In this document: positions 36,610-45,915 of the stretch, piece by piece
Numbering within the stretch: position 1 is the stretch's first letter
How the letters are laid out: the number at the start of each line of letters is the position of its first letter
NCBI GenBank assembly: GCA_042408415.1
Contig: JBHORE010000059.1
Coordinates: 8,746 to 72,745 of the forward strand
From: Thermobaculum sp042408415
GTDB lineage: Bacteria; Chloroflexota; Chloroflexia; Thermobaculales; Thermobaculaceae
Direction: 5' to 3'
DNA length: 64,000 nt
The notes under the pieces: model-generated
Database searches by the model: none
What the model was told of the DNA's origin: nothing
What the model saw: only the letters and a program-made list of their open reading frames with translations
Program-made: the position numbers and the translations under genes

Positions 36610-36807
36610 AATTCCTGCCTTTCGGAAACTAGTGACTATAACCACTTGTATCGCATTATAAGGAACGTTTTATCCTGTACTATAGTTACTGAGATGTATC
36701 CTCCTTCTCTATAAAAAAACTTTTATATCTGTGGGTTTCCACCTGTGATCCTTAGAAAGTTATTCTAATTGATAAGCGTTATACTCTTGTTGAAGAGGAA
36801 CATAGCT

Positions 36808-37602
36808 ATGAGATTCATAGACAAACTTAAGCAGGTCCAAGAGGCCAACAATACTCTGTTATGTGTAGGGCTGGACCCTGAGCTTGATTTCCTTCCAGAA
36901 GGATTTGAGAGGTCGCACAAAGGAGTGCTCGCCTTTAATCATGCAGTGATAGATGCAACCTCAGATCTAGTTTGTGCCTACAAGCTCAACTTTGCTTTCT
37001 ATGAGGCTATGGGTGCGGACGGCTTCAGCCTTCTGCAATCGACGTTAGAACTTATTCCAAGTGGGATGGTGACCATAGCAGATGCGAAAAGGGGTGATAT
37101 TCCCAACACCGCACGTATGTATGCTAAGGCCATATTCGAAGTATTAGGGTTCGACTCTGTTACCGTTAATCCCTATATGGGACTAGACTCAATGATGCCA
37201 TTCTTTGGATACCACGAAAAAGGGGTATGGGTTCTATGCAGGACATCGAATGCGGGGGGGGCCGACATCCAACTGCTTGAAGTGGACGATACACCTCTGT
37301 ACCAAATCGTGGCATCTATGGTAACAAGAGGTAATCATGCAGCAGATGTAGGGCTAGTAGTAGGAGCAACCGCTCCGGACGAGCTGGAACAAGTAAGAAG
37401 GATCTCCCCTAAGTGTCCCTTACTTATTCCAGGCATAGGCGCACAAGGGGGAGACCTCGTTGCGGCAGTAGGAGCTTCTCGTTCAGGTCCTGTAGTAATA
37501 AACGTGTCTCGATCGATAATTAATGGCCCCGTAGATGGGATCAGATCCAGAGCTGAGAAGCTATGGGCAGAGATAAATGCTCTGAGAGCTGGCTATCCAT
37601 AA
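36808..37602 (+). CDS. pyrF: Orotidine 5'-phosphate decarboxylase, type 2
   Basis: 264 residues from ATG 36808 (GAGGAA upstream), which gives the usual start MRFIDKL; the longer frame from 36769 adds 13 residues without support. The catalytic motif of the long (type 2) enzymes is present, DAKRGDIPNTARMY, plus VNPYMGLDSMMPF. The enzyme makes UMP, the last step of pyrimidine synthesis. It is alone; no other pyr gene is near. Confidence 0.95.
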   Translation: MRFIDKLKQVQEANNTLLCVGLDPELDFLPEGFERSHKGVLAFNHAVIDATSDLVCAYKLNFAFYEAMGADGFSLLQSTLELIPSGMVTIADAKRGDIPNTARMYAKAIFEVLGFDSVTVNPYMGLDSMMPFFGYHEKGVWVLCRTSNAGGADIQLLEVDDTPLYQIVASMVTRGNHAADVGLVVGATAPDELEQVRRISPKCPLLIPGIGAQGGDLVAAVGASRSGPVVINVSRSIINGPVDGIRSRAEKLWAEINALRAGYP

Positions 37603-37611
37603 GTAGACCTG

Positions 37612-38580
37612 CTAAAGCCATCGCTTGCGCTTGAAGTAGTAGTACAAGATAACAGTAATCAATAACATCACAAAAAGTACGCCTGGATAGCCGTAGCGCC
37701 AATGCAGCTCAGGCATGTGCTCAAAGTTCATACCGTATATACCCGCAATGAGCGCAAGCGTCATCAATATGATCGACCATGATGTGAGTGTTCGTACAGT
37801 TATGTTTAGATTATTGGAAGCTACGGTCAAATAGGACTCGAGCACGCTATTGAGCAGATCACGATATAGATCAATGGTGTCCGTTACCCTCATAATATGA
37901 TCGTATACATCCTGAAAGTATGTCCGGACGTCTCCTTCAAGCAGTGCTGATTCCGTCCGGCTAAGATAAAGGAGTAGATCTCTCTGTGGACCAAGCACCC
38001 TCCTTAGCTGTAGCAGCTCCTTACGTAGCCTGAATACCTCTCCCTGAAGTGTGATCTGTTTTCCCGAGAATATATTTTCTTCGAAACTCTCTATATGGTC
38101 GCCCAAAGTATCTACTAGCGGGAAGTAGCTATCGACAATTGAGTCAATTATGCTATACAGCAGCACTCCTGCGGAGGGTTTGAGCTTGGAGATGTTCTGT
38201 TGCCATCTCCGAGCTACATCATCGAGCTCAGATATTTCCTTCCCATGCACCGTGACGATATAGTTACTGCCCAGGAATATATCTAACTCTACCTCTTGTA
38301 TATCCACTTGCTCAGGAATAAATCGGGCAGTGTAAATAACAATAAAGTAATAGCTATCGTACTGATCAATCTTAGGTCTTTGCCAAGGTTTGAGCGCATC
38401 CTCGATCGAGAGTTCATGGAAGCCAAACTCTTCCTGAAGCTTTTCCATCTCGTTCTTGCTGGGAGAGATTGCATCTACCCACAGCAGGTTATCTTCTCGA
38501 GATATGATATCGCTTATGTCTTCGATATTTATGTTGGGAACTAACTCACTACCTTCTTTTGAGAGCATTATCTTGAACAA
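37612..38580 (-). CDS. corA: CorA family Mg2+/Co2+ transporter
   Basis: 322 residues. A large cytosolic N-terminal part (LLWVDAISPSKNEMEKL, GSNYIVTVHG) with a long helix precedes two C-terminal TM helices. The selectivity motif YGMNF lies in GIYGMNFEHMPEL between them. The tail is basic (KRKRW). TTG start with GGAG seven bases upstream. CorA forms a pentameric Mg channel. It converges with pyrF, nine bases apart. Confidence 0.95.
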   Translation of the reverse strand: MFKIMLSKEGSELVPNINIEDISDIISREDNLLWVDAISPSKNEMEKLQEEFGFHELSIEDALKPWQRPKIDQYDSYYFIVIYTARFIPEQVDIQEVELDIFLGSNYIVTVHGKEISELDDVARRWQQNISKLKPSAGVLLYSIIDSIVDSYFPLVDTLGDHIESFEENIFSGKQITLQGEVFRLRKELLQLRRVLGPQRDLLLYLSRTESALLEGDVRTYFQDVYDHIMRVTDTIDLYRDLLNSVLESYLTVASNNLNITVRTLTSWSIILMTLALIAGIYGMNFEHMPELHWRYGYPGVLFVMLLITVILYYYFKRKRWL

Positions 38581-38647
38581 AGTAGATCTCCACTAGCAAG
38601 ATTCCTAAAAGATTACCTTCATGGTAAAGCTCAATCTGATACTTTTG

Positions 38648-39868
38648 TTATCTACTACCTAGAAGGGATCGCAGCTCAAATTGTTCATCTGCAAGCCGCT
38701 TAGGGTCTACAGGAATATCCCTTGCGATGATTCTCCTAGATACGGAGAGTTCTCGAGGTCTGTTCACAGCAAGCGTAGCCACCAAACGATCGTCTGAAAT
38801 ATAGAATGCACACCAGGAGTTTGACGTTTTATCTCCCCTAAGGACCACCTGCTGATAGTCTTCTGGATATCCAACATACTGGATATGCAAATCGTACTGA
38901 TCAGACCAGAAGAAGAGCACCGGAGAATATGACTCGCCTTTACCCAGAATACTTCGAGCGGCAGCAACTCCTTGGTTCTGAGCATTATCATAGTGCTCGA
39001 CACGCACGAACTTCTCGACACGGGGATAGAACCACCTAGTTACATCGCCAGCAGCAAAGACCCCTGGGACAGAGGCCCTGCAGTAATCATCTACCAGAAC
39101 ACCATCGCTCATTTTGATGCCTGAACTTGCTAACCAAGAGCAAGCCGGAGTCACGCCTATTCCTACCACTACAAAGTCGCAATCAAGCTTCTTGCCTGAG
39201 CTAGTGATAACCTGCTCTACTCTGCCAGCACCTCGGAAACCAGTTACGTGCTCCTCTAGGTGTATTTGTACCCCATGAGACCGGTGCACCTCAGTAAATG
39301 TAGCTCCAATATCTTGCCCAAAGGCTTTCTGCATTAATGCAGATTGTAACCCTACGATTGTCACCTCTAGACCCATCTGCATGAAGGAAGCTGCGAGCTC
39401 ACAAACTATAAAGCCAGAACCCACAAGGACAACCCTTTGGGCTTTTATTGCCTCAGATCTTATACATCTAGCATCATCCAAACTACGCAGATAAAATATG
39501 CCCTCCAGGTCATTGCCGGGGACCTCCAGCTTCTTGGGAGCAGCCCCTGTACAGAGCAGTACTGAGTCATAGGTAATCCTGTTACCATTGTTCAACACAA
39601 GCACTCTCTCACGAGGGTGAAGTTCTACAGCCCGCTTGCCAAGTATCAGCTTAACCTCGTTATCAACATAAAATTGATCAGGTTGTAGATAGAGACTATC
39701 CTCACTTACCTCGCTTCTCATGAACGCCTTTGATAGTGGAGGACGCTCATAAGGTCTGTGAGGCTCTTCACCCACGAGAATTATCTCTCCATCAAATCCT
39801 TCCTGGCGAAGGGCTTCCACTGCCCTACCACCTGCCAGGCTGGCTCCCACGATTAATACCCTTTCCAA
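38648..39868 (-). CDS. FAD/NAD(P) ferredoxin-reductase-like oxidoreductase
   Basis: 406 residues. FAD site VLIVGASLAGGRAVEALR, NAD site VVLVGSGFIVCELAASFMQMG, the second FAD motif GVFAAGDVTRWFYP, and a C-terminal reductase domain (VQYVGYPEDYQQVVLRGD). This is the layout of BphA4/putidaredoxin reductases that pass electrons to a ferredoxin for an oxygenase. Neither partner is nearby. TTG start with GAGGAG upstream. Stands alone. Confidence 0.9.
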   Translation of the reverse strand: MERVLIVGASLAGGRAVEALRQEGFDGEIILVGEEPHRPYERPPLSKAFMRSEVSEDSLYLQPDQFYVDNEVKLILGKRAVELHPRERVLVLNNGNRITYDSVLLCTGAAPKKLEVPGNDLEGIFYLRSLDDARCIRSEAIKAQRVVLVGSGFIVCELAASFMQMGLEVTIVGLQSALMQKAFGQDIGATFTEVHRSHGVQIHLEEHVTGFRGAGRVEQVITSSGKKLDCDFVVVGIGVTPACSWLASSGIKMSDGVLVDDYCRASVPGVFAAGDVTRWFYPRVEKFVRVEHYDNAQNQGVAAARSILGKGESYSPVLFFWSDQYDLHIQYVGYPEDYQQVVLRGDKTSNSWCAFYISDDRLVATLAVNRPRELSVSRRIIARDIPVDPKRLADEQFELRSLLGSR

Positions 39869-40055
39869 CTTGCACTCCTCAGGTCACAATATCTCCCGAA
39901 ACTATCTTACACTTAGAGAACTATGCAAGGACTAAATAAAAAGTCCCAATATCCGACCTAGATGTAAAGGTTCATGATACAACAACCTATACCTTGTGAG
40001 TCATAAGCTATTTTCTGATAAATTGCTGTGTAACACCTTTTACTTGGAGGAGCAC

Positions 40056-41165
40056 ATGCCGAGAGAACTTATTGCCACCGCGCCTAGAACACCGGCAATT
40101 CGTGAGTATGATGACCCGCCCCTTGGCCCTAAGCAAGTACGCATACGCACTGAGTTCGCATCCCCGAAACACGGCACGGAACTGGTAGCATACAGGAACG
40201 ACCCAGAAGCAAATCGTCCATATGACCCTGATTCAGGCGTGGTCAAACCAATATCATCTGAGGAAGGTTTGAAGAGGTTCCCATTTAGACTGGGGAATAT
40301 GGCAGTAGGAACCGTCACTGAGATAGGTAGTAAGGTAACTAGGTTTAGGGTCGGTGACAGAGTATTTGGCCATTTGCCCATACGTGAGACGCATACAGTG
40401 GATGAATCGGAGGTAGATGCAGTCCCCAAAGGGATATCCGATGAAGCATTAGTATGCCTTGATCCCGCTGTAATGGCTATGGCGATTAGGGATGCCAGAA
40501 TAGATCTTGGAGATAGGATAGCAGTATTCGGACTTGGTGCTATAGGCCTAATGGCGATACAGATGGCTCGACTTGCGGGAGCAGATATGGTAATAGGAGT
40601 AGACCCTGTAGAGACTAGAAGGAAGTTAGCTGAATCCTTTGGAGCCGATATCACTCTGGATCCAACAGTCGGCGATGTTGGGGTAAAAATACGCGAGCTT
40701 ACGCCACCATATGCCCCTATCGAAGGCACATCACCCAGGAGAGTTGTAGGGGGATATAGAAGTGCATCTCAGGACAGGAGTGGCTCAGGCGTAGACGTAT
40801 CAATCGAGGTTAGTGGCAACATTATAGCACTGCAGCAGGCTATTAGATCAACGGGATTTGGTGGCAGGGTATGTGTACTCTCTTTTTATGGCAGAGATGC
40901 TAGTGGCTTATACTTGGGTGATGAATTTCACATCAATCGTATTGAGCTCATATCAGCGCGCTCAGAGAGCCTGCCTATGAGGGAATATCCTCGCTGGAAT
41001 CTCGATCGATATGTTAGCCTTGCAATCAAGTGGCTAGCAGAAGGCAAGCTTCGAGTTGAGGGGATAATACATCCTGTAGTGCCCTTTGATGACGCTCCCG
41101 AGGCATATAAGCTAATAGATGAGCATCCAGATAGGGCGATCAAACTGGGAATAATCTTCCCTTAG
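40056..41165 (+). CDS. Medium-chain dehydrogenase without zinc ligands
   Basis: 369 residues from ATG 40056 (TTGGAGGAG upstream; the frame extends to 39996). The NAD(P) domain is clear: IAVFGLGAIGLMAIQMARLAGAD. The usual zinc ligands are missing: the CxxCxxD position reads FASPKHGTEL, and the GHE motif reads LGNMAVGTV. It therefore belongs to the non-zinc branch of the MDR family, of which some members handle sugars or bacteriochlorophyllide. Substrate unknown. It converges on the isomerase pseudogene. Confidence 0.85.
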   Translation: MPRELIATAPRTPAIREYDDPPLGPKQVRIRTEFASPKHGTELVAYRNDPEANRPYDPDSGVVKPISSEEGLKRFPFRLGNMAVGTVTEIGSKVTRFRVGDRVFGHLPIRETHTVDESEVDAVPKGISDEALVCLDPAVMAMAIRDARIDLGDRIAVFGLGAIGLMAIQMARLAGADMVIGVDPVETRRKLAESFGADITLDPTVGDVGVKIRELTPPYAPIEGTSPRRVVGGYRSASQDRSGSGVDVSIEVSGNIIALQQAIRSTGFGGRVCVLSFYGRDASGLYLGDEFHINRIELISARSESLPMREYPRWNLDRYVSLAIKWLAEGKLRVEGIIHPVVPFDDAPEAYKLIDEHPDRAIKLGIIFP

Positions 41166-41198
41166 CGTCCGTTCTATGATCACAAAGGGTATTTCAAA

Positions 41199-41960
41199 TC
41201 AGGCTGCTTGCCGCCATTCTCGAAGCAGGTGTGCGCACTCTTGCAGGGCAGATTCAAGTTCACCTGCTATACGACATTCTATACCCAGGTAACCGTCATA
41301 CCCTATTTCTTTCAGCGCTCTAAAGTCTTGAGTGAAGTCTATATGCCACCTGCCAGGTTGTAGACAATTACTATCAGCTACATGCACGTAGACGATTTGG
41401 TCTGCTGTGGCTTTTATGCTCTGGGTTATATCAGCTTCTTCTATGTTCATATGAAAAAATCGCCCATTATCCTCACTCTTGGGCTTATGTCGAGAGCCAG
41501 GTTGCAAGTATCTTGTAGAGTGTTGACTAGATGTGCTTCGTATCGGTTGAGTGGCTCCAGGAATATAATCGTGCCCTCAGTCTCAGATAGTTCCGAGAGC
41601 TCCCTCATTTGCGTTATAAATAACTCTCTCTCCAGCTCTACAGCATCCTTATAAGGAGAAGAGGTCAGGCAGCAGTGGTTTGGTCCCGAACTGAGATACG
41701 AGCAGCACCCAATTCAACAGTTGGCAAGATTCATGGCTATTTCTCTTACAGCAGCATCCGGAGAGAGCAGGTCAGCAGGGCCCAAGATGTTGGCAACGTA
41801 TACAGGGCTGTCGGCAAATACTGAACGGAGCTCCCAGGCAGAGAGGATTAAAGATGCGCCGTGCAGCTCAATACCTTCTATGCCGATATCGGACAGCCGT
41901 TCCAGCCTCTTGCGTAGAGAGTCCCCTGGTACCATTTCCTTCTCTGATAGCCAGCTTCAT
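41199..41960 (-). pseudogene. Sugar phosphate isomerase/epimerase, four frameshifts
   Basis: The remains of a TIM-barrel (xylose-isomerase-like/AP endonuclease 2) protein can be read in pieces. ATG 41960 opens MKLAIREG (AGGAAG upstream). A shift leads to MVPGDSLRKRLERL...AMNLANC (41935-41714). A second shift leads to ELGAARISVRDQTTAA. A third leads to SPYKDAVELERELF...DTCNLALDISPRV. A fourth, at a run of six T near 41456, leads to FHMNIEEADI and ends EWRQAA. The pieces are collinear and cover a whole protein of about 250 residues. It follows the serine hydrolase by 17 bases. Neighbouring genes are intact, so decay is likelier than poor sequence, though both are possible. Confidence 0.8.
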
Positions 41961-41977
41961 GAGCGCTTCCTGAATGT

Positions 41978-43678
41978 CTATATAGTAATGCGCTGTGCTT
42001 CAATTGCCCACTCAGGTCCTGCAAGCAGAAGTCTCGTAGTTTCTTCAGATATGGCAAATTCAGCGTGTATGGATGAGGTATTTGTAGCAACGAAAGTGTT
42101 AAGGCCCTCGGGAATCATCGATATATCCAACTCGCCAGGGATAACAAAGCGTAATACATCTCGATCAAGAGTTACGGTGACCATATTGCTTTCTGCAATA
42201 TAATCGCCGACAAAGCCCTGCAGGTACGAGCGGTCGTATAACTCCTCTGCAGCTCGACGTCTGAAGACTACCTCAGAGACGGACACTTCAAGCGGAATAC
42301 TAACTCTATCTACTATTCCTCTAGAATTAGCTGTAAATGTGGCAGGCAAAGGGTTAGGTAACTTCTCAAACTCTAATAGAAAAGTATTATATTGATAGTG
42401 GCTAACCCTTCCTGACAATTCATTCAGTCGTACTAATAGGCTCCCATCTTCCTCTTGGGAAATATGCAAGGTCCCATACCCAGGGTGGCTATAGGTACCG
42501 GTATAGTCTTCTAAGTTATGTGGACAGGCTGCATCAGGCTTCCTGTTCTTTTCTCTGACCTCGCGCCCCAGAGTTGTCATTTTCCTATACTGTTCCTGCT
42601 CAGATTCAAGCCTAGCATTCCAGTCCAGCGGGCTCATACCCAAAAGCCTGTCGTAGATTCCGAAAGTGATTGCTTGTGGAGCTGGACTCTGCCCCATATT
42701 TGACAGCACCACCAGACCGATGTTCAACTCGGGACAGAAGCTGGTCAGAGCAGAAAATCCATCTATATTGCCTCCATGATAAAGCAACATATATCCTCTG
42801 TAAGTCTGCGAAACCCACCCCAGACAATAATCCTGATAAGATAGCTCCTCATACCTGGGAGGAGTACCTACAGGCATGTGTGGAGTATGCAGCTTTTCCA
42901 GAGAGCTTGTCGATCCAAAGACATCGCGAGTGGAATATCCCAAGTGAAATAGCAACCACTTAGCCATATCTCTTACACAGGAATTTATCGATCCTGCTGG
43001 TCCCATAGCTTCCAAATCAAAAAAGTCGGTTCTTCTTACTGCCTCGCTCTCCTGCACATAGGGCAGAGCATAATCGGCCGATAGCTGTGATGCCCGCACA
43101 GAAAAGTTGGTATTGCTCATGCCCAAAGGCTTCAAAATGTGTGTGAGAACAAAATCCTCCCAAGTCATTCCTGTAAGTTCCTGGATCAGATAGCCTGCTA
43201 CCACATACATTAGGTTTTGATATTGCCAGGCAGAGCGCAAGTCCTTGCTAGGTTCAAGATACCGCAGACGTGACAGCAGATCCTTCCGGGACAAATTAGG
43301 AGCGCTGTACCATACCAAGTCGTGTCTTGGCAAACCAGAACTATGAATAAGCAGATCGACTGGGGTAATCTTTGCAGATGCGTCCCTATCATATAGCTCG
43401 AATGATGGTATATACTCCTTGACCGGGACACTCCACTGCATCAGCCCACGCTCCACTAACAAAGCTAGGGCGGTAGCTGTGAATGCCTTAGTACAGGAAC
43501 CTATAGCGAACAGGGTGGATTCTGTTGCTGGTAGTGCGAGGTCTACATCTCTTTGTCCAAAACCTTTGAGCAGCTCCTCTTTGCCCTCGATGACTACTGC
43601 CAAACCAATGGCAGGGACTTTCCACCTGTGTCGAGTTTCCTCAACCCAGTTTTCTATGGCCTCAATATCGATCTTCAT
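41978..43678 (-). CDS. Beta-lactamase-family serine hydrolase
   Basis: 566 residues from ATG 43678 (GGAGGAGGTT directly upstream). The class C/penicillin-binding fold shows the nucleophile motif S-C-T-K in FAIGSCTKAFTATAL, Y-Q-N in WQYQNLMYVVAG, and HGG in LYHGGNIDGFSAL. The C-terminal 200 residues are a lipocalin-like DUF3471-type domain (LEDYTGTYSHPGYGTLHIS). No signal peptide, so it is likely cytosolic. Such enzymes are esterases or D-aminopeptidases. It heads a unit with the decayed isomerase. Confidence 0.9.
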   Translation of the reverse strand: MKIDIEAIENWVEETRHRWKVPAIGLAVVIEGKEELLKGFGQRDVDLALPATESTLFAIGSCTKAFTATALALLVERGLMQWSVPVKEYIPSFELYDRDASAKITPVDLLIHSSGLPRHDLVWYSAPNLSRKDLLSRLRYLEPSKDLRSAWQYQNLMYVVAGYLIQELTGMTWEDFVLTHILKPLGMSNTNFSVRASQLSADYALPYVQESEAVRRTDFFDLEAMGPAGSINSCVRDMAKWLLFHLGYSTRDVFGSTSSLEKLHTPHMPVGTPPRYEELSYQDYCLGWVSQTYRGYMLLYHGGNIDGFSALTSFCPELNIGLVVLSNMGQSPAPQAITFGIYDRLLGMSPLDWNARLESEQEQYRKMTTLGREVREKNRKPDAACPHNLEDYTGTYSHPGYGTLHISQEEDGSLLVRLNELSGRVSHYQYNTFLLEFEKLPNPLPATFTANSRGIVDRVSIPLEVSVSEVVFRRRAAEELYDRSYLQGFVGDYIAESNMVTVTLDRDVLRFVIPGELDISMIPEGLNTFVATNTSSIHAEFAISEETTRLLLAGPEWAIEAQRITI

Positions 43679-43756
43679 AACCTCCTCCAATGAGAGCGAG
43701 CACATTTTACTATAACTTCGTTACAATGCTCTTGATAGACACCAAGGAGAGAGAAG

Positions 43757-44569
43757 TTGGAGGCAAACACATCTGTCAGGTTGGCTGATATACGAGTGAT
43801 GAGCTTTAACATCAGAGGCGCTATCCATAAAGACGGCGAGAATGCTTGGGAGCACAGAGCGCCCCTGAACTTAAGAACCATTCTGTCTAATAATCCAGAT
43901 CTTATAGGCTTGCAAGAAGTGCAAGAAGGTAACCTACAGAAGTACCAAGAGATGAGAGACTACGATAAGTACATAGGATCGCAGTATGGTACCAGAGAGC
44001 CATGGGAGTATGCCGCGATTTACTGGAAAAAGGACACGTTGGAAAGGGTCAATTCAGGCGGGTTCTGGCTCAATGAGGATTGCACTCAGATGGGGCTTGG
44101 ATGGGATGCGGCCTGCATCCGCGTCGCCACTTGGTGCCTCTTCGAGCACAGAGCTAGTGGGTTGAGATTCTTTCACTTCAATACTCATCTAGATCACGAA
44201 GGCCGCACTGCAAGAGTAGAGGGAACGAAGAAGCTGCTCTCTCAACTAGAATCTATAGTCCCTAATGGATTTCCTGTGCTGATAACTGGAGACTTCAACT
44301 GCACCCCCCAAACCGAACCATACAAGCTCTTTATGGATGCAGGCTTTAAGGATGTCTACTTGGAGGCCGGTTGCCCAGAAGATGAGGGGGGGTTCACATT
44401 TCATAGTTTTACTGGTAAGCCTACACACTCCGGCAGGATAGATTGGATACTGGTAAGAGATGGAGATGCCAGGTGGTACATCAGGAGCTTCCACCTCGAT
44501 CGAACTGGTGAGCCTCCAATCTTCCCTAGCGATCACTTCCCTCTGATCGCAGATCTATCTTTAGGTTGA
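43757..44569 (+). CDS. Endonuclease/exonuclease/phosphatase family hydrolase
   Basis: 270 residues, TTG start with AAGGAGAG upstream. Motifs of the EEP fold: MSFNIRGAI, LIGLQEVQEGN (metal Glu), HLDHEGRTARVEG, ITGDFNCTP and SDHFPLIADL. No signal peptide. The family cleaves phosphodiesters in nucleic acids, lipids or nucleotides; members this size and with this sequence are usually uncharacterised. It overlaps or adjoins the UbiA-type gene. Confidence 0.9.
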   Translation: MEANTSVRLADIRVMSFNIRGAIHKDGENAWEHRAPLNLRTILSNNPDLIGLQEVQEGNLQKYQEMRDYDKYIGSQYGTREPWEYAAIYWKKDTLERVNSGGFWLNEDCTQMGLGWDAACIRVATWCLFEHRASGLRFFHFNTHLDHEGRTARVEGTKKLLSQLESIVPNGFPVLITGDFNCTPQTEPYKLFMDAGFKDVYLEAGCPEDEGGFTFHSFTGKPTHSGRIDWILVRDGDARWYIRSFHLDRTGEPPIFPSDHFPLIADLSLG

Positions 44570-44598
44570 TAATAATCTTATGTAAGGTCAGCCATCTT

Positions 44599-45483
44599 AT
44601 GATTAGATCAGCTTCTCTAATCGCCTATCGGGATCTTTTCGTCCATCTGAGGTTGCATTTCCAGGTATTGCTGTCACCTGTATACCTATGGGGATGGTTG
44701 CTTGCTGGAGGAAGGCTCGGCCTAGATCAGGTGCTGGGATACATAGCACTACATGTGTTCCTATACGGCGGCGCTACAGCCTTCAATTCCTACTATGACC
44801 GTGACACAGGTCCAGTAGGGGGCTTGTTGCATCCTCCGCCTGTAAGCCGGTATCTACTACCATTTTCGCTGGCATGCAAGCTCATAGGCTTCCTCCTAGC
44901 CTGTACGGTTGGGCCTGGGTTTGCTCTGGTGTATGTAGTATTTACCGTTCTGTCTTTGGCCTATTCCCATCCTAGTATAAGGTTGAAGAGCTCTCCATGG
45001 AGCAGTACTACCGCTATCGGCTTTGGGCAAGGGTTAGTTGTATTCCTAGCAGGATGGCTGGCAGAAAAGGGGAACTTGTCTGGTGTAATGTCGATCAGAG
45101 GCGCTCTTGGAGCCATGGCAGCCATATTTATCATACTAGGTCTATATCCACTTACACAGATATACCAGATAGAGGAGGATACGCAACGAGGTGACAGGAC
45201 GCTTGCCGTCGCCATTGGTCCTACCAAGTGCTTCATATGGGCGATAAGTTTACAGATCATTGGTGGATTGCTGCTAGCTTATGTGCTAGCAAAATCATAT
45301 AGCGGATGGTATGCGGGCATTGCACTGGCAGGTACTGCTCTACAAGCAGTCCTCCTGACTTATTGGTCTAGAAGGTTCGACGAGAGAGCAATCATTAGCA
45401 ACTACAGGCAGGTAATGCGTCTGAGCGCTGTCACGGGTATATCCCTCACAGCTTATCTACTGTGGTTGATAGCTATCTACTAG
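44599..45483 (+). CDS. UbiA family prenyltransferase
   Basis: 294 residues from ATG 44599 (AAGG upstream); the frame reaches back to a TTG at 44566 that overlaps the previous stop. About eight TM helices. The first Asp-rich motif is NSYYDRDTGPVGG and the second is IEEDTQRGDRTLAVAIG, both as in UbiA enzymes. They attach polyprenyl chains to ring or head-group acceptors. The acceptor is not predictable. Convergent with a four-TM protein gene. Confidence 0.87.
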   Translation: MIRSASLIAYRDLFVHLRLHFQVLLSPVYLWGWLLAGGRLGLDQVLGYIALHVFLYGGATAFNSYYDRDTGPVGGLLHPPPVSRYLLPFSLACKLIGFLLACTVGPGFALVYVVFTVLSLAYSHPSIRLKSSPWSSTTAIGFGQGLVVFLAGWLAEKGNLSGVMSIRGALGAMAAIFIILGLYPLTQIYQIEEDTQRGDRTLAVAIGPTKCFIWAISLQIIGGLLLAYVLAKSYSGWYAGIALAGTALQAVLLTYWSRRFDERAIISNYRQVMRLSAVTGISLTAYLLWLIAIY

Positions 45484-45501
45484 ATAGGCAAGAGTCCATG
45501 G

Positions 45502-45912
45502 TTAGCTATTCACCTTTAATCTCCTGAGTTGCCAAATGACTACGGAGGCCATTAAAGCAGTGGCTATAGAGCCCACTACAGGTTGTATTGGAGCCCAGAA
45601 GTGCAGAGCTCCACTTGCACCCACCAAGAGCAGTACCAACTTATTGCATGTGGGGCATCCTATCGCAAGGAAGGAGAGCATACCACTTATGGTTGGCCTG
45701 TGCATGGAGTTTAGAGAGCATCCCTTTCTGGTAGAGAGGTAACCCCAAATACCAAACAGCAAGGCGTTCACGCACAGCAGCAGGTAATCGAATAATCGCA
45801 CTGGTGTCATACGAGTGAACAAGGGATTCGGTATAACGTCCGTAGGGATCCCAACCAAGAGCACGAAAACTGTTGCCGACGTTATGGAAGTCATAAGTGG
45901 GTGCCTCAACAT
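45502..45912 (-). CDS. Four-TM membrane protein with CPTC motif
   Basis: 136 residues, about four TM helices. The third segment carries GCPTCNKLVLLLVG, a Cys-Pro-Thr-Cys pair at the membrane surface. This could be redox-active or metal-binding. I do not recognise a named family. ATG lies three bases after the DUF4383-like stop, so the two are co-translated. Neighbours are a DUF4383-like protein, a transglutaminase-like protein and, convergent, a UbiA prenyltransferase. Confidence 0.75.
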   Translation of the reverse strand: MLRHPLMTSITSATVFVLLVGIPTDVIPNPLFTRMTPVRLFDYLLLCVNALLFGIWGYLSTRKGCSLNSMHRPTISGMLSFLAIGCPTCNKLVLLLVGASGALHFWAPIQPVVGSIATALMASVVIWQLRRLKVNS

Positions 45913-45915
45913 GGC

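Noticed and set aside
36631..36690. Near-identical inverted segments AGTGACTATA and TATAGTTACT between the subtilase and pyrF.
   Set aside because: The arms are 40 bases apart with one mismatch; too weak to call an operator.
40040..40729. 229-residue minus-strand frame.
   Set aside because: Antisense to the MDR dehydrogenase, Ser-rich translation without domains; shadow of the real gene.
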